A DNA stretch of 64,000 nucleotides from Pseudocolwellia sp049933045 (GCF_049933045.1 NZ_CP187926.1:558001-622000); one strand, 5' to 3'. Positions 32,849 to 42,893 are shown, numbered from the stretch's first letter. Notes: generated by a model not told the origin, from the sequence alone. A program made the numbers and translations.

Positions 32849-33286
32849 TTAATCCACATAAAACTTCTGTTTGAATTTAAACGATTTATTACCTGTGCCA
32901 TCGTTTACTGTAATGTCGAAATAATAAGTTTCTTCATGGGAGTAGGTTACTTGCGCTAGGTAATAAATAGCATCACCTTCGGTTACTTCATCAAATTCTA
33001 GGCTTTTGATTTGTCCTAAATCATTACGCGCTTTGCCTGAAATACTCACATTTTTAGCCGGTTTGCCTTTAACTGTGTTGTCGAGTACCGCAATATTAAT
33101 CACGCCATTGTAGCGGCTACGTTCAATATCGTATGCCTTTGCTATTTTCGGTGTTAAAAATGTCGCACCAAAGGCAATGTAATGTACGTCTAAATGGTCG
33201 AGCGTTTTCATGTTTTCAGCATGAGCACTGAACATAAATACTGATGAGATAATTAGTAAACTAAGGTTTTGTAATAGTTTTTTCAT
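32849..33286 (-). CDS. DUF4426 periplasmic protein
   Basis: The 145-residue protein has a signal peptide ending FSAHAEN, then DVHYIAFGATFLTPKIAKAY, GVINIAVLD, and an end TYYFDITVNDGTGNKSFKFKQKFYVD (in part). These match DUF4426, a small beta-rich periplasmic family of unknown function common in Alteromonadales and often next to yggT and rdgB. It is the last gene of the yggS-proC-yggT group here. Confidence 0.8.
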   Translation of the reverse strand: MKKLLQNLSLLIISSVFMFSAHAENMKTLDHLDVHYIAFGATFLTPKIAKAYDIERSRYNGVINIAVLDNTVKGKPAKNVSISGKARNDLGQIKSLEFDEVTEGDAIYYLAQVTYSHEETYYFDITVNDGTGNKSFKFKQKFYVD

Positions 33287-33350
33287 GGCTTGCTCCTAAG
33301 TCACTAATGGAAAAACAGAGTGACTTTTTTAATTGAATGTACAGGCTAAC

Positions 33351-33899
33351 TTATAGAATCGACCAGTAAGGGATCCAACCTGATAGCAATATATTGCTTA
33401 CATTTAATATTAAAAATGCCGCTAATATTGATAAGTCTAAGCCACCAATTGCAGGAATTATATTACGAATAGGTCGTAATACAGGATCTGTTAATTGTTG
33501 GAAAATAGCTTGTGTAGGATTATAGCCTTGAACAACCCAGCTCATTAATGCCATAACTAACATGATGATAAACAGCAAGAAGCCCGTTTCTTTAATCACA
33601 TATAAACCACCTAAAAATAGTGCCGTTACTACATCAGCCCCACCACCATTTAACATTGGAATAAGAATGAACTTAAGGGTTGCTACTATGTAGGCTAAAA
33701 CTACCGTTGCAACATCAATACCGCCAAAGCCGGGTATGATTTTACGAAAAGGAACCACTAATGGGTTACTTACTTTTACGATAAATTGGCTCAGTGGATT
33801 ATAAAAATCTGCGCGTACAAGCTGTAGCCATAAACGCAAGATTAAGATCATCAGTACTGTGTCGAATGCAAAGTCGAGCAAAAAGTTAATTGCTTGCAT
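33351..33899 (-). CDS. yggT: YggT-family membrane protein
   Basis: The 182-residue protein consists of two YggT repeats, each with FYNPLSQFIVKVSNPLVVPFRKIIP- or TDPVLRPIRNIIP-type sequence after a hydrophobic helix. YggT proteins are inner-membrane proteins linked to osmotic resistance and membrane organisation; exact role is not settled. It follows proC at 81 bases and is probably in the same operon. Confidence 0.92.
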   Translation of the reverse strand: MQAINFLLDFAFDTVLMILILRLWLQLVRADFYNPLSQFIVKVSNPLVVPFRKIIPGFGGIDVATVVLAYIVATLKFILIPMLNGGGADVVTALFLGGLYVIKETGFLLFIIMLVMALMSWVVQGYNPTQAIFQQLTDPVLRPIRNIIPAIGGLDLSILAAFLILNVSNILLSGWIPYWSIL

Positions 33900-33980
33900 T
33901 TATTTCTCCGGTAAATTTAATATCTAGCTTTCTCAAAATGTAGCTATCAGGTTTTGAAGCCATTCTTTTGAGAAAGTATG

Positions 33981-34793
33981 TTAGCTATTTGCTAGTTCTT
34001 TGGCTCTAGTATGTGCCGCAGTCATTGCTGTTGCTACAAGTTCAGGTAATCCGCCATCAGTAAATTGTAGAAGAGCTGCCTGTGTAGTGCCACCTTTAGA
34101 AGTAACATTGGTGCGAAGTTTTCCTATTTCAACCTCTGGATTGTCTACAACCATAGTTGCAGCACCCAATGCAGTTTGTTGAACTAGCAAGCGACTTTGC
34201 TCAGGAGTAAAACCTAAGGTTTTTGCATGTTGTTCCATAGCTTCCATAAATAAGAAGAAGTAAGCAGGACCAGAACCAGACACACAAGTTACATCATCAA
34301 TACCTGCTTCGCTTTCAAGCCAAATAAGCTCACCAGTACAAGCGATAACTTTTTCTACTGCTGCTTTTTGTGCGTCAGTAACAAATTCGTTGGCGAAAAT
34401 ACCTGTCATACCCAATCCAACTTGCGCTGGCGTATTCGGCATAGTACGGATAATTGCCGTATTTTCGTGTAAAGCTTCTTGTATGGTTTTAAGTAAACAA
34501 CCTGCAGCAACCGATACAAAACACTTGTTTTCAATGGTAATGTTAGCGGTAATGTTTTTACATACTTCTACAATTAAGTGTGGTTTTACGCCTAAAATAA
34601 CCGTATCAGCAAAAGCTACAGCTTCTAAGTTATCAGCCGTATTTAAAATGCCATATTTTGCTGAAAGCGCTTCGCGTTTCTCAGGTGAAGGGTTTGTTAC
34701 TATGATGCTTTTAGGGTCAACACCGTTTTTAATTAGTCCGCCAATAATGGCGCCGTTCATGTTACCTGCACCGATAAATGCTATTTTGGTCAT
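33981..34793 (-). CDS. proC: Pyrroline-5-carboxylate reductase ProC
   Basis: ProC makes the last step of proline synthesis with NAD(P)H. The 270-residue protein has the Rossmann start KIAFIGAGNMNGAIIGGLI, the IIRTMPNTPA block, the conserved VSGSGPAYFFLFMEA region and the DVTSKGGTTQAAL-type motif (TNVTSKGGTT). Length is standard. It lies between yggS and yggT, a familiar gammaproteobacterial order. Confidence 0.95.
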   Translation of the reverse strand: MTKIAFIGAGNMNGAIIGGLIKNGVDPKSIIVTNPSPEKREALSAKYGILNTADNLEAVAFADTVILGVKPHLIVEVCKNITANITIENKCFVSVAAGCLLKTIQEALHENTAIIRTMPNTPAQVGLGMTGIFANEFVTDAQKAAVEKVIACTGELIWLESEAGIDDVTCVSGSGPAYFFLFMEAMEQHAKTLGFTPEQSRLLVQQTALGAATMVVDNPEVEIGKLRTNVTSKGGTTQAALLQFTDGGLPELVATAMTAAHTRAKELANS

Positions 34794-34813
34794 TATTTTT
34801 CCTGTTATTCTGT

Positions 34814-34863
34814 TTGATTGTAGGGCTTAGATGCCTTGTATTCTTTTTGATTATAGGGCTTAG
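34814..34863. repeat. Short direct repeat between yggS and proC
   Basis: TTGATTGTAGGGCTTAG at 34814 and TTGATTATAGGGCTTAG at 34847 differ at one base, 33 bases apart. It looks like a local duplication in the operon spacer. Confidence 0.6.
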
Positions 34864-34894
34864 GTGCTTTGGTTAATTGTACTCAGCCTAATGA

Positions 34895-35569
34895 TTATGC
34901 TCTTGCACCAAATATTGCTGTTCCAACACGCACCATAGTTGAGCCTGACATGATAGCTTGTTTCATATCTCCCGACATCCCCATAGATAAAGTATCTACT
35001 TGAGGATACGTTTTTTTTAAGTCTAAAAATAGGCGCTGCATTTCATCAAAACGTTCAGCAGAAGCGTTTTTTTCAGGTATCGCCATCAGGCCACGTAAAA
35101 CTAAATTATCACAATTGTTAACATAATGAGCTAACTCAGGTAAATCGTTTGTTAATACTCCCGACTTATTGTTTTCGTTACTAATATTGATTTGTAAACA
35201 AACGTTTAGTGGGGTATCTTTAAGACCTCTTTGTTCGTTTAATCGAGTCGCAATTTTTATTCGGTCAACACCATGAACCCATGAGAAGTTTTCTGCAATT
35301 TGTCGGGTTTTATTTGATTGAATAGGCCCGATGAAATGCCAACAAATATCAGACAAATGTGAAAGTTGTGCTACCTTTTCAATAGATTCTTGTACATAGC
35401 TTTCACCAAAATCTCGTTGACCTGCTGCGTAAGCTTGTTCAATGAGTTCATTAGGTTTAGTTTTACTTACAGCAAGTAATGTCACTTCGTTAGATTCACG
35501 ATTAGACAGTTTACATGCTTGAGAAATTTGCGCTTCAATAGCCGCGAGATTATCTTTAATGAGTGTCAT
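34895..35569 (-). CDS. yggS: PLP homeostasis protein YggS (PLPBP/COG0325)
   Basis: YggS binds pyridoxal 5'-phosphate and keeps its supply balanced; no catalytic activity is known. The 224-residue protein has the PLP-lysine block LLAVSKTKP, the HFIGPIQSNK motif, and LSMGMSGDMKQAI near the end. It starts 84 bases from the divergent pilT gene, so the two promoters share this short gap. Confidence 0.95.
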   Translation of the reverse strand: MTLIKDNLAAIEAQISQACKLSNRESNEVTLLAVSKTKPNELIEQAYAAGQRDFGESYVQESIEKVAQLSHLSDICWHFIGPIQSNKTRQIAENFSWVHGVDRIKIATRLNEQRGLKDTPLNVCLQINISNENNKSGVLTNDLPELAHYVNNCDNLVLRGLMAIPEKNASAERFDEMQRLFLDLKKTYPQVDTLSMGMSGDMKQAIMSGSTMVRVGTAIFGARA

Positions 35570-35653
35570 ATAAATTGTTTCAAACTGTTAATTTTAATTA
35601 TTCGAACTATTATTCGAGTTACCTCTCGAATTGTTCATAGCTAAGAGGTCTGT

Positions 35654-36700
35654 ATGGATATTACCGAATTACTTGCATTTAGTGTTGAAAATAATGCGTC
35701 AGATTTACATTTATCAACGGGTACTCCACCTTCTATTCGTGTTGATGGTGATGTTAGAAAGTTAAACATACCGGCATTTGATGCCGCAGACGTTAACGCG
35801 TTAGTTTATGATATTATGAACGACAAACAACGCAAAGACTACGAAGAAAAGCTAGAAGTGGATTTTTCATTCGAAGTTCCTAATTTAGCTCGTTTCAGGG
35901 TTAACGCTTTTAACCAGAACCGTGGTCCTGCAGCTGTATTTCGTACTATCCCAAGTAAAATTCTTTCGTTAGATGATTTAGGTTGTCCTGATATTTTCCG
36001 TGAAATTTCTGATACGCCACGTGGCTTAGTGTTAGTGACGGGTCCTACGGGTTCTGGTAAATCAACAACGCTAGCGGCTATGGTTGATTACATTAACAGT
36101 AGCAAACACGATCATATTCTTACTATCGAAGATCCAATAGAATTTGTGCACGAAAATAAAATGTGTTTGATTAACCAACGTGAAGTTCATCGCGATACAT
36201 TAAGCTTTGAAGCTGCATTACGTTCAGCGCTTCGTGAAGATCCAGATGTTATTCTTGTTGGTGAGATGCGTGATTTAGAAACTATTCGATTAGCAATGAC
36301 AGCGGCAGAAACAGGTCATTTAGTTTTTGGTACGCTACATACAACTTCTGCTCCTAAAACTATTGACCGTATTATTGATGTATTCCCAGGTGAAGAAAAA
36401 TCTATGGTACGTTCAATGTTATCAGAGTCTTTACGTGCTGTAATTTCACAAACCCTTATTAAAAAGGTTGGCGGTGGTCGAGTAGCTGCGCACGAAATTA
36501 TGATAGGTGTTCCTGCTATTCGTAACTTGATACGTGAAGATAAAATTGCACAAATGTACTCAGCTATTCAAACGGGTATGTCGCACGGTATGCAAACCAT
36601 GGATCAATGTTTACAAAACTTGGTTAGTCGAGGTTTAATCACACGTGAAGCTGCAAGAGAAAAAGCGGCTGATAAGAATCAATTCTCATCGGGTTATTAA
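35654..36700 (+). CDS. pilT: Type IV pilus retraction ATPase PilT
   Basis: PilT is the hexameric cytoplasmic ATPase that retracts type IV pili (twitching, DNA uptake). The 348-residue sequence shows Walker A GPTGSGKSTT, the acidic Asp box, Walker B DPDVILVGEMRD, and His box GHLVFGTLHT, and ends with the AIRNLIRE region needed for retraction. It is followed after 25 bases by pilU. Confidence 0.97.
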   Translation: MDITELLAFSVENNASDLHLSTGTPPSIRVDGDVRKLNIPAFDAADVNALVYDIMNDKQRKDYEEKLEVDFSFEVPNLARFRVNAFNQNRGPAAVFRTIPSKILSLDDLGCPDIFREISDTPRGLVLVTGPTGSGKSTTLAAMVDYINSSKHDHILTIEDPIEFVHENKMCLINQREVHRDTLSFEAALRSALREDPDVILVGEMRDLETIRLAMTAAETGHLVFGTLHTTSAPKTIDRIIDVFPGEEKSMVRSMLSESLRAVISQTLIKKVGGGRVAAHEIMIGVPAIRNLIREDKIAQMYSAIQTGMSHGMQTMDQCLQNLVSRGLITREAAREKAADKNQFSSGY

Positions 36701-36725
36701 TCCAAACAATCATTAAGGCGTTTAA

Positions 36726-37859
36726 ATGAATTTTAATGAATTACTATCCAAAATGGTTGCTGCAGATGCGTCTGATATGTTTGTTACAGCTAAATTACCC
36801 GTTAGTGCAAAAATTAATGGTGATTTAACGCCTATTGATGAACATTATTTAACAGCAGAAGAATCATTAAGTTTGGTTCACGACGCTATGACTGATAAAA
36901 ACAAACGAATATTTGAAGAAGAGAAAGAGTGTAACTTTGCTATTTCTATTGATGATATTGGTCGTTTCCGTGTATCTGCATTTTGGCAGCGTGATATGGC
37001 AGGTATGGTTATTCGTCGAATTGTTACCGACATACCAGAAGCTGATGATTTAGGTTTACCATCTGTTTTAAAAGATGTAGTGATGTCTAAACGTGGTTTA
37101 GTATTATTTGTGGGTGGTACAGGTACAGGTAAATCTACATCAATGGCAGCATTGATTGGTTACCGTAACCAAAACTCTCATGGGCATATTCTTACCATAG
37201 AAGATCCTGTGGAATTTGTTCATGAACACAGAAAATGTATGGTAACTCAGCGTGAAGTGGGTTTGGATACCGTAAGTTTTGATGCAGCTTTGAAGAGTTC
37301 ATTACGACAAGCGCCAGACGTTATTCTTATTGGTGAAATCCGTAACAGAGAAACCATGGAACATGCGTTAAGTTTTGCTGAAACAGGTCATTTATGTATC
37401 GCAACACTGCATGCTAACAACGCTAACCAAGCGATTGACCGTATTATGCATTTAGTACCAGCAGACCAGCATGGTAAATTATTATTTGATTTAGCGTTAA
37501 ATCTACGGGGTATTATAGCTCAACAGCTTATTCCGACTACTGATGGTAACGGTCGTGTTGCTGCGATTGAAATATTATTAAATTCACCATTTATCGCCGA
37601 GCTAATTAAGAAAGGTGATATAGGTGGCGTTAAAGAAGTTATGCATAAATCTAAAGAATTAGGTATGCAGACTTTCGATCAGGCATTGTTTGATTTATAC
37701 CAATCAGGTCAAATTAATTATGCTGATGCGCTTCATCATGCGGATTCACCAAATGATTTACGCTTAATGATTAAATTACGTAGTAATGATCAAGGCGGTT
37801 CAGGTGCTTTGTCTGGTGTTACTTTAGCTGGATTAGAACCAGAAGAAGACGGATACTAA
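36726..37859 (+). CDS. pilU: PilT-like accessory ATPase PilU
   Basis: PilU works together with PilT to power pilus retraction under load. The 377-residue protein has Walker A GGTGTGKSTS, Walker B DVILIGEIRN and GHLCIATLHANNANQ, with a C-terminal tail longer than PilT that ends EPEEDGY, as usual for PilU. Same operon as pilT; a good terminator follows. Confidence 0.96.
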   Translation: MNFNELLSKMVAADASDMFVTAKLPVSAKINGDLTPIDEHYLTAEESLSLVHDAMTDKNKRIFEEEKECNFAISIDDIGRFRVSAFWQRDMAGMVIRRIVTDIPEADDLGLPSVLKDVVMSKRGLVLFVGGTGTGKSTSMAALIGYRNQNSHGHILTIEDPVEFVHEHRKCMVTQREVGLDTVSFDAALKSSLRQAPDVILIGEIRNRETMEHALSFAETGHLCIATLHANNANQAIDRIMHLVPADQHGKLLFDLALNLRGIIAQQLIPTTDGNGRVAAIEILLNSPFIAELIKKGDIGGVKEVMHKSKELGMQTFDQALFDLYQSGQINYADALHHADSPNDLRLMIKLRSNDQGGSGALSGVTLAGLEPEEDGY

Positions 37860-37879
37860 CAAAACGTATAATAAATAAT

Positions 37880-37908
37880 AAAAAAGGGATCGTTAAGATC
37901 CCTTTTTT
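37880..37908 (+). terminator. Rho-independent terminator of pilTU
   Basis: AAAAAAGGGATC / GATCCCTTTTTT stem with a 5-base loop and T-run, 20 bases after pilU. Confidence 0.92.
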
Positions 37909-38003
37909 GTGTTCGTTATTTCTGTTCTTTAATATTCAGACAAGAGCCAGTCAGGCTCAATGAACAAAGTTAAGCTGAATTAGACAAAGTTAAGAAGGTT
38001 AAG

Positions 38004-38444
38004 TTATCCGTACATTGATTCAAAAAAGCTTTCGATAATAAGCTTGGCTGATTCTGCATCTATATTGTCTTTCTTAAGGTTTTTATAACCACCTCGAGAA
38101 AATAGCTGTTCTTTCGCGTCAGCCGTTGTTAAGCGTTCATCTTGATACTCAACGGTTATACCGAATTTACCAAATAAGCGTTTCCCAAACTTTTTAGCAT
38201 CTAAGGTGAGTTGCTGCTCGGTGCCATCCATATTTAAAGGTAAGCCCACCACTATATAATCAGGCTGCCATTCTTTAAGATATTGATTAACGTTATCCCA
38301 ATGAGGAATACCATCGTTGGCTCTTACGCTGCCTAATGGCGTGGCACTACCAGTGATTTCTTGACCAACAGCAACACCAATATATTTTTTACCGAAGTCA
38401 AAACCGATAACAGTACGTTGACCGATGGGAGTATTTTTTGCCAT
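38004..38444 (-). CDS. ruvX: Holliday-junction-resolvase-like RuvX (YqgF)
   Basis: A 146-residue RNase H-fold nuclease with GFDFGKKYIGVAVGQ at the N-terminus, VVGLPLNMDG in the middle and DERLTTADA near the end; these hold its acidic residues. In E. coli it acts in 16S rRNA 5' processing. It follows yqgE by 68 bases, in a conserved order with gshB and rsmE upstream. Confidence 0.94.
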   Translation of the reverse strand: MAKNTPIGQRTVIGFDFGKKYIGVAVGQEITGSATPLGSVRANDGIPHWDNVNQYLKEWQPDYIVVGLPLNMDGTEQQLTLDAKKFGKRLFGKFGITVEYQDERLTTADAKEQLFSRGGYKNLKKDNIDAESAKLIIESFFESMYG

Positions 38445-38512
38445 AAATTATGTTGTCGCTTAAGAGGTTTTGTTTTTGAAAAAATGAGAGGAGAGCTTAG
38501 TAATAATAAACA

Positions 38513-39067
38513 CTAAGCGTGGCCTACATCATTAGAAAGGTGAGCGATATCGATACCCAGTTTTTCTGTAGCTTTTTTCCAACGTTGTTCAATAGGTGTA
38601 TTAAACAAAATGTCGTTGTCGGCATCTATGGTTAACCAAGAGTTTTCTTTTATCTCTTCTTCTAACTGTCCAGGACTCCAACCAGCGTAACCTAAAGTCA
38701 CTAAAAATTGTTCAGGCGCACTTTCTGTACCTAATGCCATTAAAATGTCTTTAGATGTTGTGATCATAACATCGCTACTCAGCGATAATGAACTCTGCCA
38801 ACCCTTTTGTGGGCTATGCAATACAAAGCCACGTTGAGTTGACACAGGACCGCCCGTAAGCACTTTTTGATGCATTACTGGGTTTTCTTCTACATCAGCC
38901 TCAATATGAGCTAAGAGCTCATTTAAGGTCATATCAATAGGTAAATTAATAATGAGTCCCATCGCACCTTCATTATTGTGCTCGCACACATAAATAACGC
39001 TTCGGTCAAAATAAGAGTCGTTTAATGAAGGCATTGCAATAAGCAATTGATTTTCAAAATTAGTCAT
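38513..39067 (-). CDS. yqgE: UPF0301 protein YqgE
   Basis: The 184-residue protein has the family start LIAMPSLNDSYFDRSVIYVCEHN, then GAMGLIINLP, VLTGGPVSTQRGFVLH and GYAGWSPGQLEEE. Function is unknown. It lies between gshB and ruvX as in many gammaproteobacteria. Confidence 0.94.
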   Translation of the reverse strand: MTNFENQLLIAMPSLNDSYFDRSVIYVCEHNNEGAMGLIINLPIDMTLNELLAHIEADVEENPVMHQKVLTGGPVSTQRGFVLHSPQKGWQSSLSLSSDVMITTSKDILMALGTESAPEQFLVTLGYAGWSPGQLEEEIKENSWLTIDADNDILFNTPIEQRWKKATEKLGIDIAHLSNDVGHA

Positions 39068-39127
39068 ATTGTTAACTTATTTAATATTATTTACGTTAGG
39101 GACTACTTATCAATTTAGAGTCTGTTA

Positions 39128-40081
39128 TTACTTTTTGCGAATGTTTTCTTCAATAGCGTCCATTAACTTACCACAAATATTAATAGGGTAGGCGGCTTCT
39201 ATTTCACGAATACAGGTTGGGCTAGTAACGTTTATTTCTGTTACTTTGTCGCCAATAACGTCTAAACCAACAAAATATAAGCCACGTTTTTTCAATTCAG
39301 GACCAATGGTATCGGCAATCAATTTATCTGATGGGCTTAACGGTCTAGCTTCACCTCTGCCACCTGCAGCTAAGTTACCACGTGTTTCACCTTTTGCAGG
39401 AATACGCGCTAAACAATAAGGCATAGGTTCGCCGTTAACGATAAGAATACGTTTGTCGCCATCAGTGATTTGCGGCATATATTCTTGTACCATTGCATAT
39501 TGGCTACCATGGTTGGTGAGCGTTTCAAGTATAACACCTACATTAGGATCATTAGGACCAATTCTAAAGATTGATGAACCACCCATGCCATCTAATGGTT
39601 TGATGATGATATCTTTTTCTTCTTTATGGAAATCACGAATAAGTTTGTTGCTACGAGTTACTAGTGTTCTTGGCGTTAAATCAGCAAACCAAGCGGTAAA
39701 TAGTTTTTCGTTACAATCACGTAAGCTTTGTGGTTTGTTAACAATTAACGTGCCTTCAACTTCAGCACGTTCAAGCATGTAAGTAGCGTAAATAAACTCG
39801 GTATCAAAAGGAGGATCTTTGCGCATCAATACAGCGTCTAATTCACTTACCGCGATATCTTTAGCTTCTTCTAAATCATACCAATGGTCAGGGTTATCAT
39901 ATACTTTAACTATGCTTGCTGAAGCACGACATACACCACGATCTAAATATAAATCGTCCATTTCAATGTAATAAATTTCGTAACCGCGTCTTTGTGCTTC
40001 AAACATCATTGCCATTGATGAGTCTTTTTTCACATTAACTTGTGAAATTGGATCCATTACTACGCCAAGTTTAATTGTCAT
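39128..40081 (-). CDS. gshB: Glutathione synthetase GshB
   Basis: GshB joins gamma-glutamylcysteine and glycine with ATP. The 317-residue protein has the N-terminal VVMDPISQVNVKKDSS, the ATP-grasp segments KPLDGMGGSSIFR and QEYMPQITDGDKRILIVNG, and EINVTSPTCIREIE, which carries magnesium ligands. It lies 33 bases after rsmE. Confidence 0.96.
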   Translation of the reverse strand: MTIKLGVVMDPISQVNVKKDSSMAMMFEAQRRGYEIYYIEMDDLYLDRGVCRASASIVKVYDNPDHWYDLEEAKDIAVSELDAVLMRKDPPFDTEFIYATYMLERAEVEGTLIVNKPQSLRDCNEKLFTAWFADLTPRTLVTRSNKLIRDFHKEEKDIIIKPLDGMGGSSIFRIGPNDPNVGVILETLTNHGSQYAMVQEYMPQITDGDKRILIVNGEPMPYCLARIPAKGETRGNLAAGGRGEARPLSPSDKLIADTIGPELKKRGLYFVGLDVIGDKVTEINVTSPTCIREIEAAYPINICGKLMDAIEENIRKK

Positions 40082-40114
40082 TTTATTTCCTAATTTAATT
40101 CGTTATGTATCGCT

Positions 40115-40876
40115 TTATTTGATATCGCCATAACGACATTGTAAAGCAGTAATAGCTGTTAAAGCTGCAGTTTCAGTACGCAGAACACGAGGTCCTAATA
40201 ATACATCTATAAAGCCCGCATTATTTGCTTGCGAGATTTCTTCATCATTCAAACCACCTTCAGGACCAATCAATAACCTAACACGGTCATTATCGTTCGG
40301 TAGATTCATAATAGAATGCTGAGCTTTAGGATGTAAGTTTAGCTTTAATGCTGATGTTTCTTGAGCTAACCATTCGTTTAATTGAATAGCGGGCTTCACT
40401 ATAGGTACAACGCAACGACCACTTTGCTCGCATGCGCTAACCACTATTTTTTGCCATTGGTCTATTTTCTTTTGTAATCTTTCACCTGAAAGCTTTACGC
40501 CACAACGTTCTGTAAAAAGAGGTGTGATGGTATTTACACCTAATTCAACTGACTTCTGTAAGGTAAAGTCCATACGGTCGCCTCGTGAAACACCTTGACC
40601 AAGATGAATATTTAGAGGTGATTCAACCGAATTTTCAATAAAGCTTTTTATAAGTACTTGAGCACTTTTTTTACTGACATTGACTAACTCACCTTCAAAA
40701 TCACCATAGCTAGCCGAACTGCTATTATCACTCAGGTTTTCACCATTAAAAAGAGTAACGCTATCACCATTTTGTAAACGTAAAACACGCACTGTGTGAC
40801 CAAAAGCGTCGTCATTTAGGTCGACTATTTCGCCAATACTAAGAGGCGTGTTTTGATAAATCCTTGGGTTTCTCAT
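40115..40876 (-). CDS. rsmE: 16S rRNA m3U1498 methyltransferase RsmE
   Basis: RsmE methylates U1498 of 16S rRNA using SAM. The 253-residue protein has an N-terminal PUA-like part (RNPRIYQNTPLSIGE) and a SPOUT knot with LLIGPEGGLNDEEI and LGPRVLRTETAAL. It is the first gene of the rsmE-gshB-yqgE-ruvX run. Confidence 0.95.
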   Translation of the reverse strand: MRNPRIYQNTPLSIGEIVDLNDDAFGHTVRVLRLQNGDSVTLFNGENLSDNSSSASYGDFEGELVNVSKKSAQVLIKSFIENSVESPLNIHLGQGVSRGDRMDFTLQKSVELGVNTITPLFTERCGVKLSGERLQKKIDQWQKIVVSACEQSGRCVVPIVKPAIQLNEWLAQETSALKLNLHPKAQHSIMNLPNDNDRVRLLIGPEGGLNDEEISQANNAGFIDVLLGPRVLRTETAALTAITALQCRYGDIK

Positions 40877-41052
40877 GTTTGCTTTGTACTCAAGCGCTCT
40901 GTATTTAAAAACGTATTATTTATGCTGATATAAGATAAATAAGCTTTATACATCACAGGCGTTAATTAAAAATAACTGATGTAACCAAGATAGGGGCAAA
41001 AGAGTGTTTTTTCAATGAGTAATCTTGACTCTATTTATAATAATCGTTGTTA

Positions 41053-41316
41053 TACCAAACGGATTAATTTATTGAGCAACTTAGAGCTACATTAGCAAAC
41101 TTAGAACAAGCAAAATTGATTAAACATAGTTATTCTATATTTCTTCAATTTTGTGATGTTATCAGTTTGCTAATGAGCTCCCGAAGGGCGAGAATTTAAA
41201 GGCTCATATGCCGCGTTATTGATTTTGACAAGGGAATAACCATTCTCTTCAATCAATGCCTTGCCTCTAAGCCTTTAAATTCTCGCTAAGTGAGGAATAA
41301 ATTAATCCGTTTGGTA
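41053..41316. mobile_element. MITE copy 1 (264 bp, intact)
   Basis: The element begins TACCAAACGGATTAATTTAT and ends with the inverse, ATAAATTAATCCGTTTGGTA. Flanking TA bases fit a TA-type target (as used by IS630/Tc1-like transposases), though the donor transposase is not in the window. There is no coding capacity. It is the uninterrupted form of the copy at 42819. The rest of the gap from 40877 holds nothing else I can name. Confidence 0.85.
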
Positions 41317-41348
41317 TTAGCTAACTACCTATATAGAACGGCAGGCAT

Positions 41349-41379
41349 AAAAAAAGCTTTCACGAAGAAAGCTTTTTTA
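41349..41379 (-). terminator. Rho-independent terminator of metK
   Basis: Stem AAAAAAGCTTTC / GAAAGCTTTTTT with a short loop and T-run on the minus strand, about 45 bases after the metK stop. Confidence 0.9.
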
Positions 41380-41425
41380 TGTAGCTCGGTACTTAACTTG
41401 ATATTAAGCGAGCTAAGTTTTGATA

Positions 41426-42613
41426 TTACAAACCAGCAGAACGACGCAAGTCTTCAGCTTTGTCTGTTTTTTCCCAACTGAATGCAGTAAAGGTGTCATC
41501 ACCTACTGTCATTTCATAAGGTTCTCTACCAAAGTGACCGTAAGCCGCTGTTTGTTGGTACATTGGGTGTAACAAATCTAGCATTTTTGTGATGCCGTAA
41601 GGGCGTAAATCGAAATGCTCTCTTACTAACTCTACAAGTTTCTCTTCACTTACTTTACCTGTACCGAAACTATCGATAGAGATTGAAGTAGGCTCAGCAA
41701 CACCAATTGCGTATGAAATTTGAATTTCACAACGATCAGCTAAACCTGCAGCTACAATATTTTTAGCAACATAACGGCCAGCGTAAGCTGCACTTCTGTC
41801 TACTTTCGATGGATCTTTACCTGAGAATGCACCACCACCGTGACGAGCCATGCCGCCATAAGTATCAACAATAATTTTACGACCTGTTAAACCACAATCG
41901 CCAACTGGACCACCAATAACAAATTTACCCGTTGGGTTAATATGGTATTTAGTGTCTTTTGTTAATAACTCTTCAGGAATTACGTGCTTGATAATGTTTT
42001 CCATTACCGCTTCGTGTAAATCTTCCTGTTTAATTTCAGGGTTATGCTGAGTTGATAAAACGATAGTATCAATCGCTACTGGCTTATCATCTTCATAGAT
42101 AAAAGTTACCTGAGATTTAGCATCTGGACGCAACCAAGGTAAAATACCTGATTTACGTGCTTCAGCTTGACGCTCAACTAAACGGTGAGAATAGTATAAT
42201 GCAGCAGGCATTAATGTTTCAGTTTCGTTAGTTGCGTAACCAAACATTAAACCTTGGTCACCAGCACCTTGATCTTCAGGTTTTGCACGGTCTACACCTT
42301 GAGCAATTTCTGGAGACTGTTGGCCAATTAAATTCATAATGCCACAAGTTTCACCATCAAAACCAACGTCTGACGAGGTGTAACCAATATTACTAATAAC
42401 GTCACGAGTGATTCTTTCTAGATCAACCCATGCTGTTGTTGAAACTTCACCAGAGATGATAGCAACACCTGTTTTAACCATAGTTTCACAGGCAACACGT
42501 GCGTGTTTATCTTGTGTGATTATTGCATCAAGTACAGCATCAGATATTTGATCTGCAATTTTATCAGGATGGCCTTCAGATACAGACTCTGAAGTGAAAA
42601 AGTGTTTAGACAT
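41426..42613 (-). CDS. metK: S-adenosylmethionine synthase MetK
   Basis: MetK makes SAM from methionine and ATP. The 395-residue protein has SEGHPDKIADQISDAVLD, VGFDGETCGIMNLI, DQGLMFGYA, and the signature GGGAFSGKDPSKVDRSAAY. Length is standard. Tandem MetJ-type boxes lie 160 bases upstream, so expression should fall when SAM is high. The MITE and IS3 insertion sit just upstream of those boxes and do not disturb the gene. Confidence 0.98.
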   Translation of the reverse strand: MSKHFFTSESVSEGHPDKIADQISDAVLDAIITQDKHARVACETMVKTGVAIISGEVSTTAWVDLERITRDVISNIGYTSSDVGFDGETCGIMNLIGQQSPEIAQGVDRAKPEDQGAGDQGLMFGYATNETETLMPAALYYSHRLVERQAEARKSGILPWLRPDAKSQVTFIYEDDKPVAIDTIVLSTQHNPEIKQEDLHEAVMENIIKHVIPEELLTKDTKYHINPTGKFVIGGPVGDCGLTGRKIIVDTYGGMARHGGGAFSGKDPSKVDRSAAYAGRYVAKNIVAAGLADRCEIQISYAIGVAEPTSISIDSFGTGKVSEEKLVELVREHFDLRPYGITKMLDLLHPMYQQTAAYGHFGREPYEMTVGDDTFTAFSWEKTDKAEDLRRSAGL

Positions 42614-42775
42614 AAAACCTCAATAATTTATTCGGTGACGTATATTCTATTAAATAGACTTACAATTAATTACGTTTAATTTAGTCGAACTATAGAAAAA
42701 TAGCGTATTAATTTGGTAAAAATTTTCGACAAGTTTACCTGTTTACAGTTTAACTTCATAGAATTATTTACGCCT

Positions 42776-42791
42776 AGACGGCTAAACGTCT
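42776..42791 (-). promoter_or_regulatory. Tandem MetJ boxes
   Basis: On the minus strand the site reads AGACGTTT-AGCCGTCT, two adjacent 8-bp units each close to the met box AGACGTCT. MetJ binds such tandem boxes with SAM as co-repressor, which suits metK downstream. Confidence 0.65.
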
Positions 42792-42893
42792 TAAATTATT
42801 TAGTAATAGCTTATGTAATACCAAACGGATTAATTTATTGAGCAACTTAGAACTACATTAGCAAGCTTAGAACAAGCGGTAATCCCCCCATTT

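Noticed and set aside
41426..42613. SAM riboswitch upstream of metK
   Set aside because: No SAM riboswitch signature was found in the leader; tandem MetJ boxes explain regulation.
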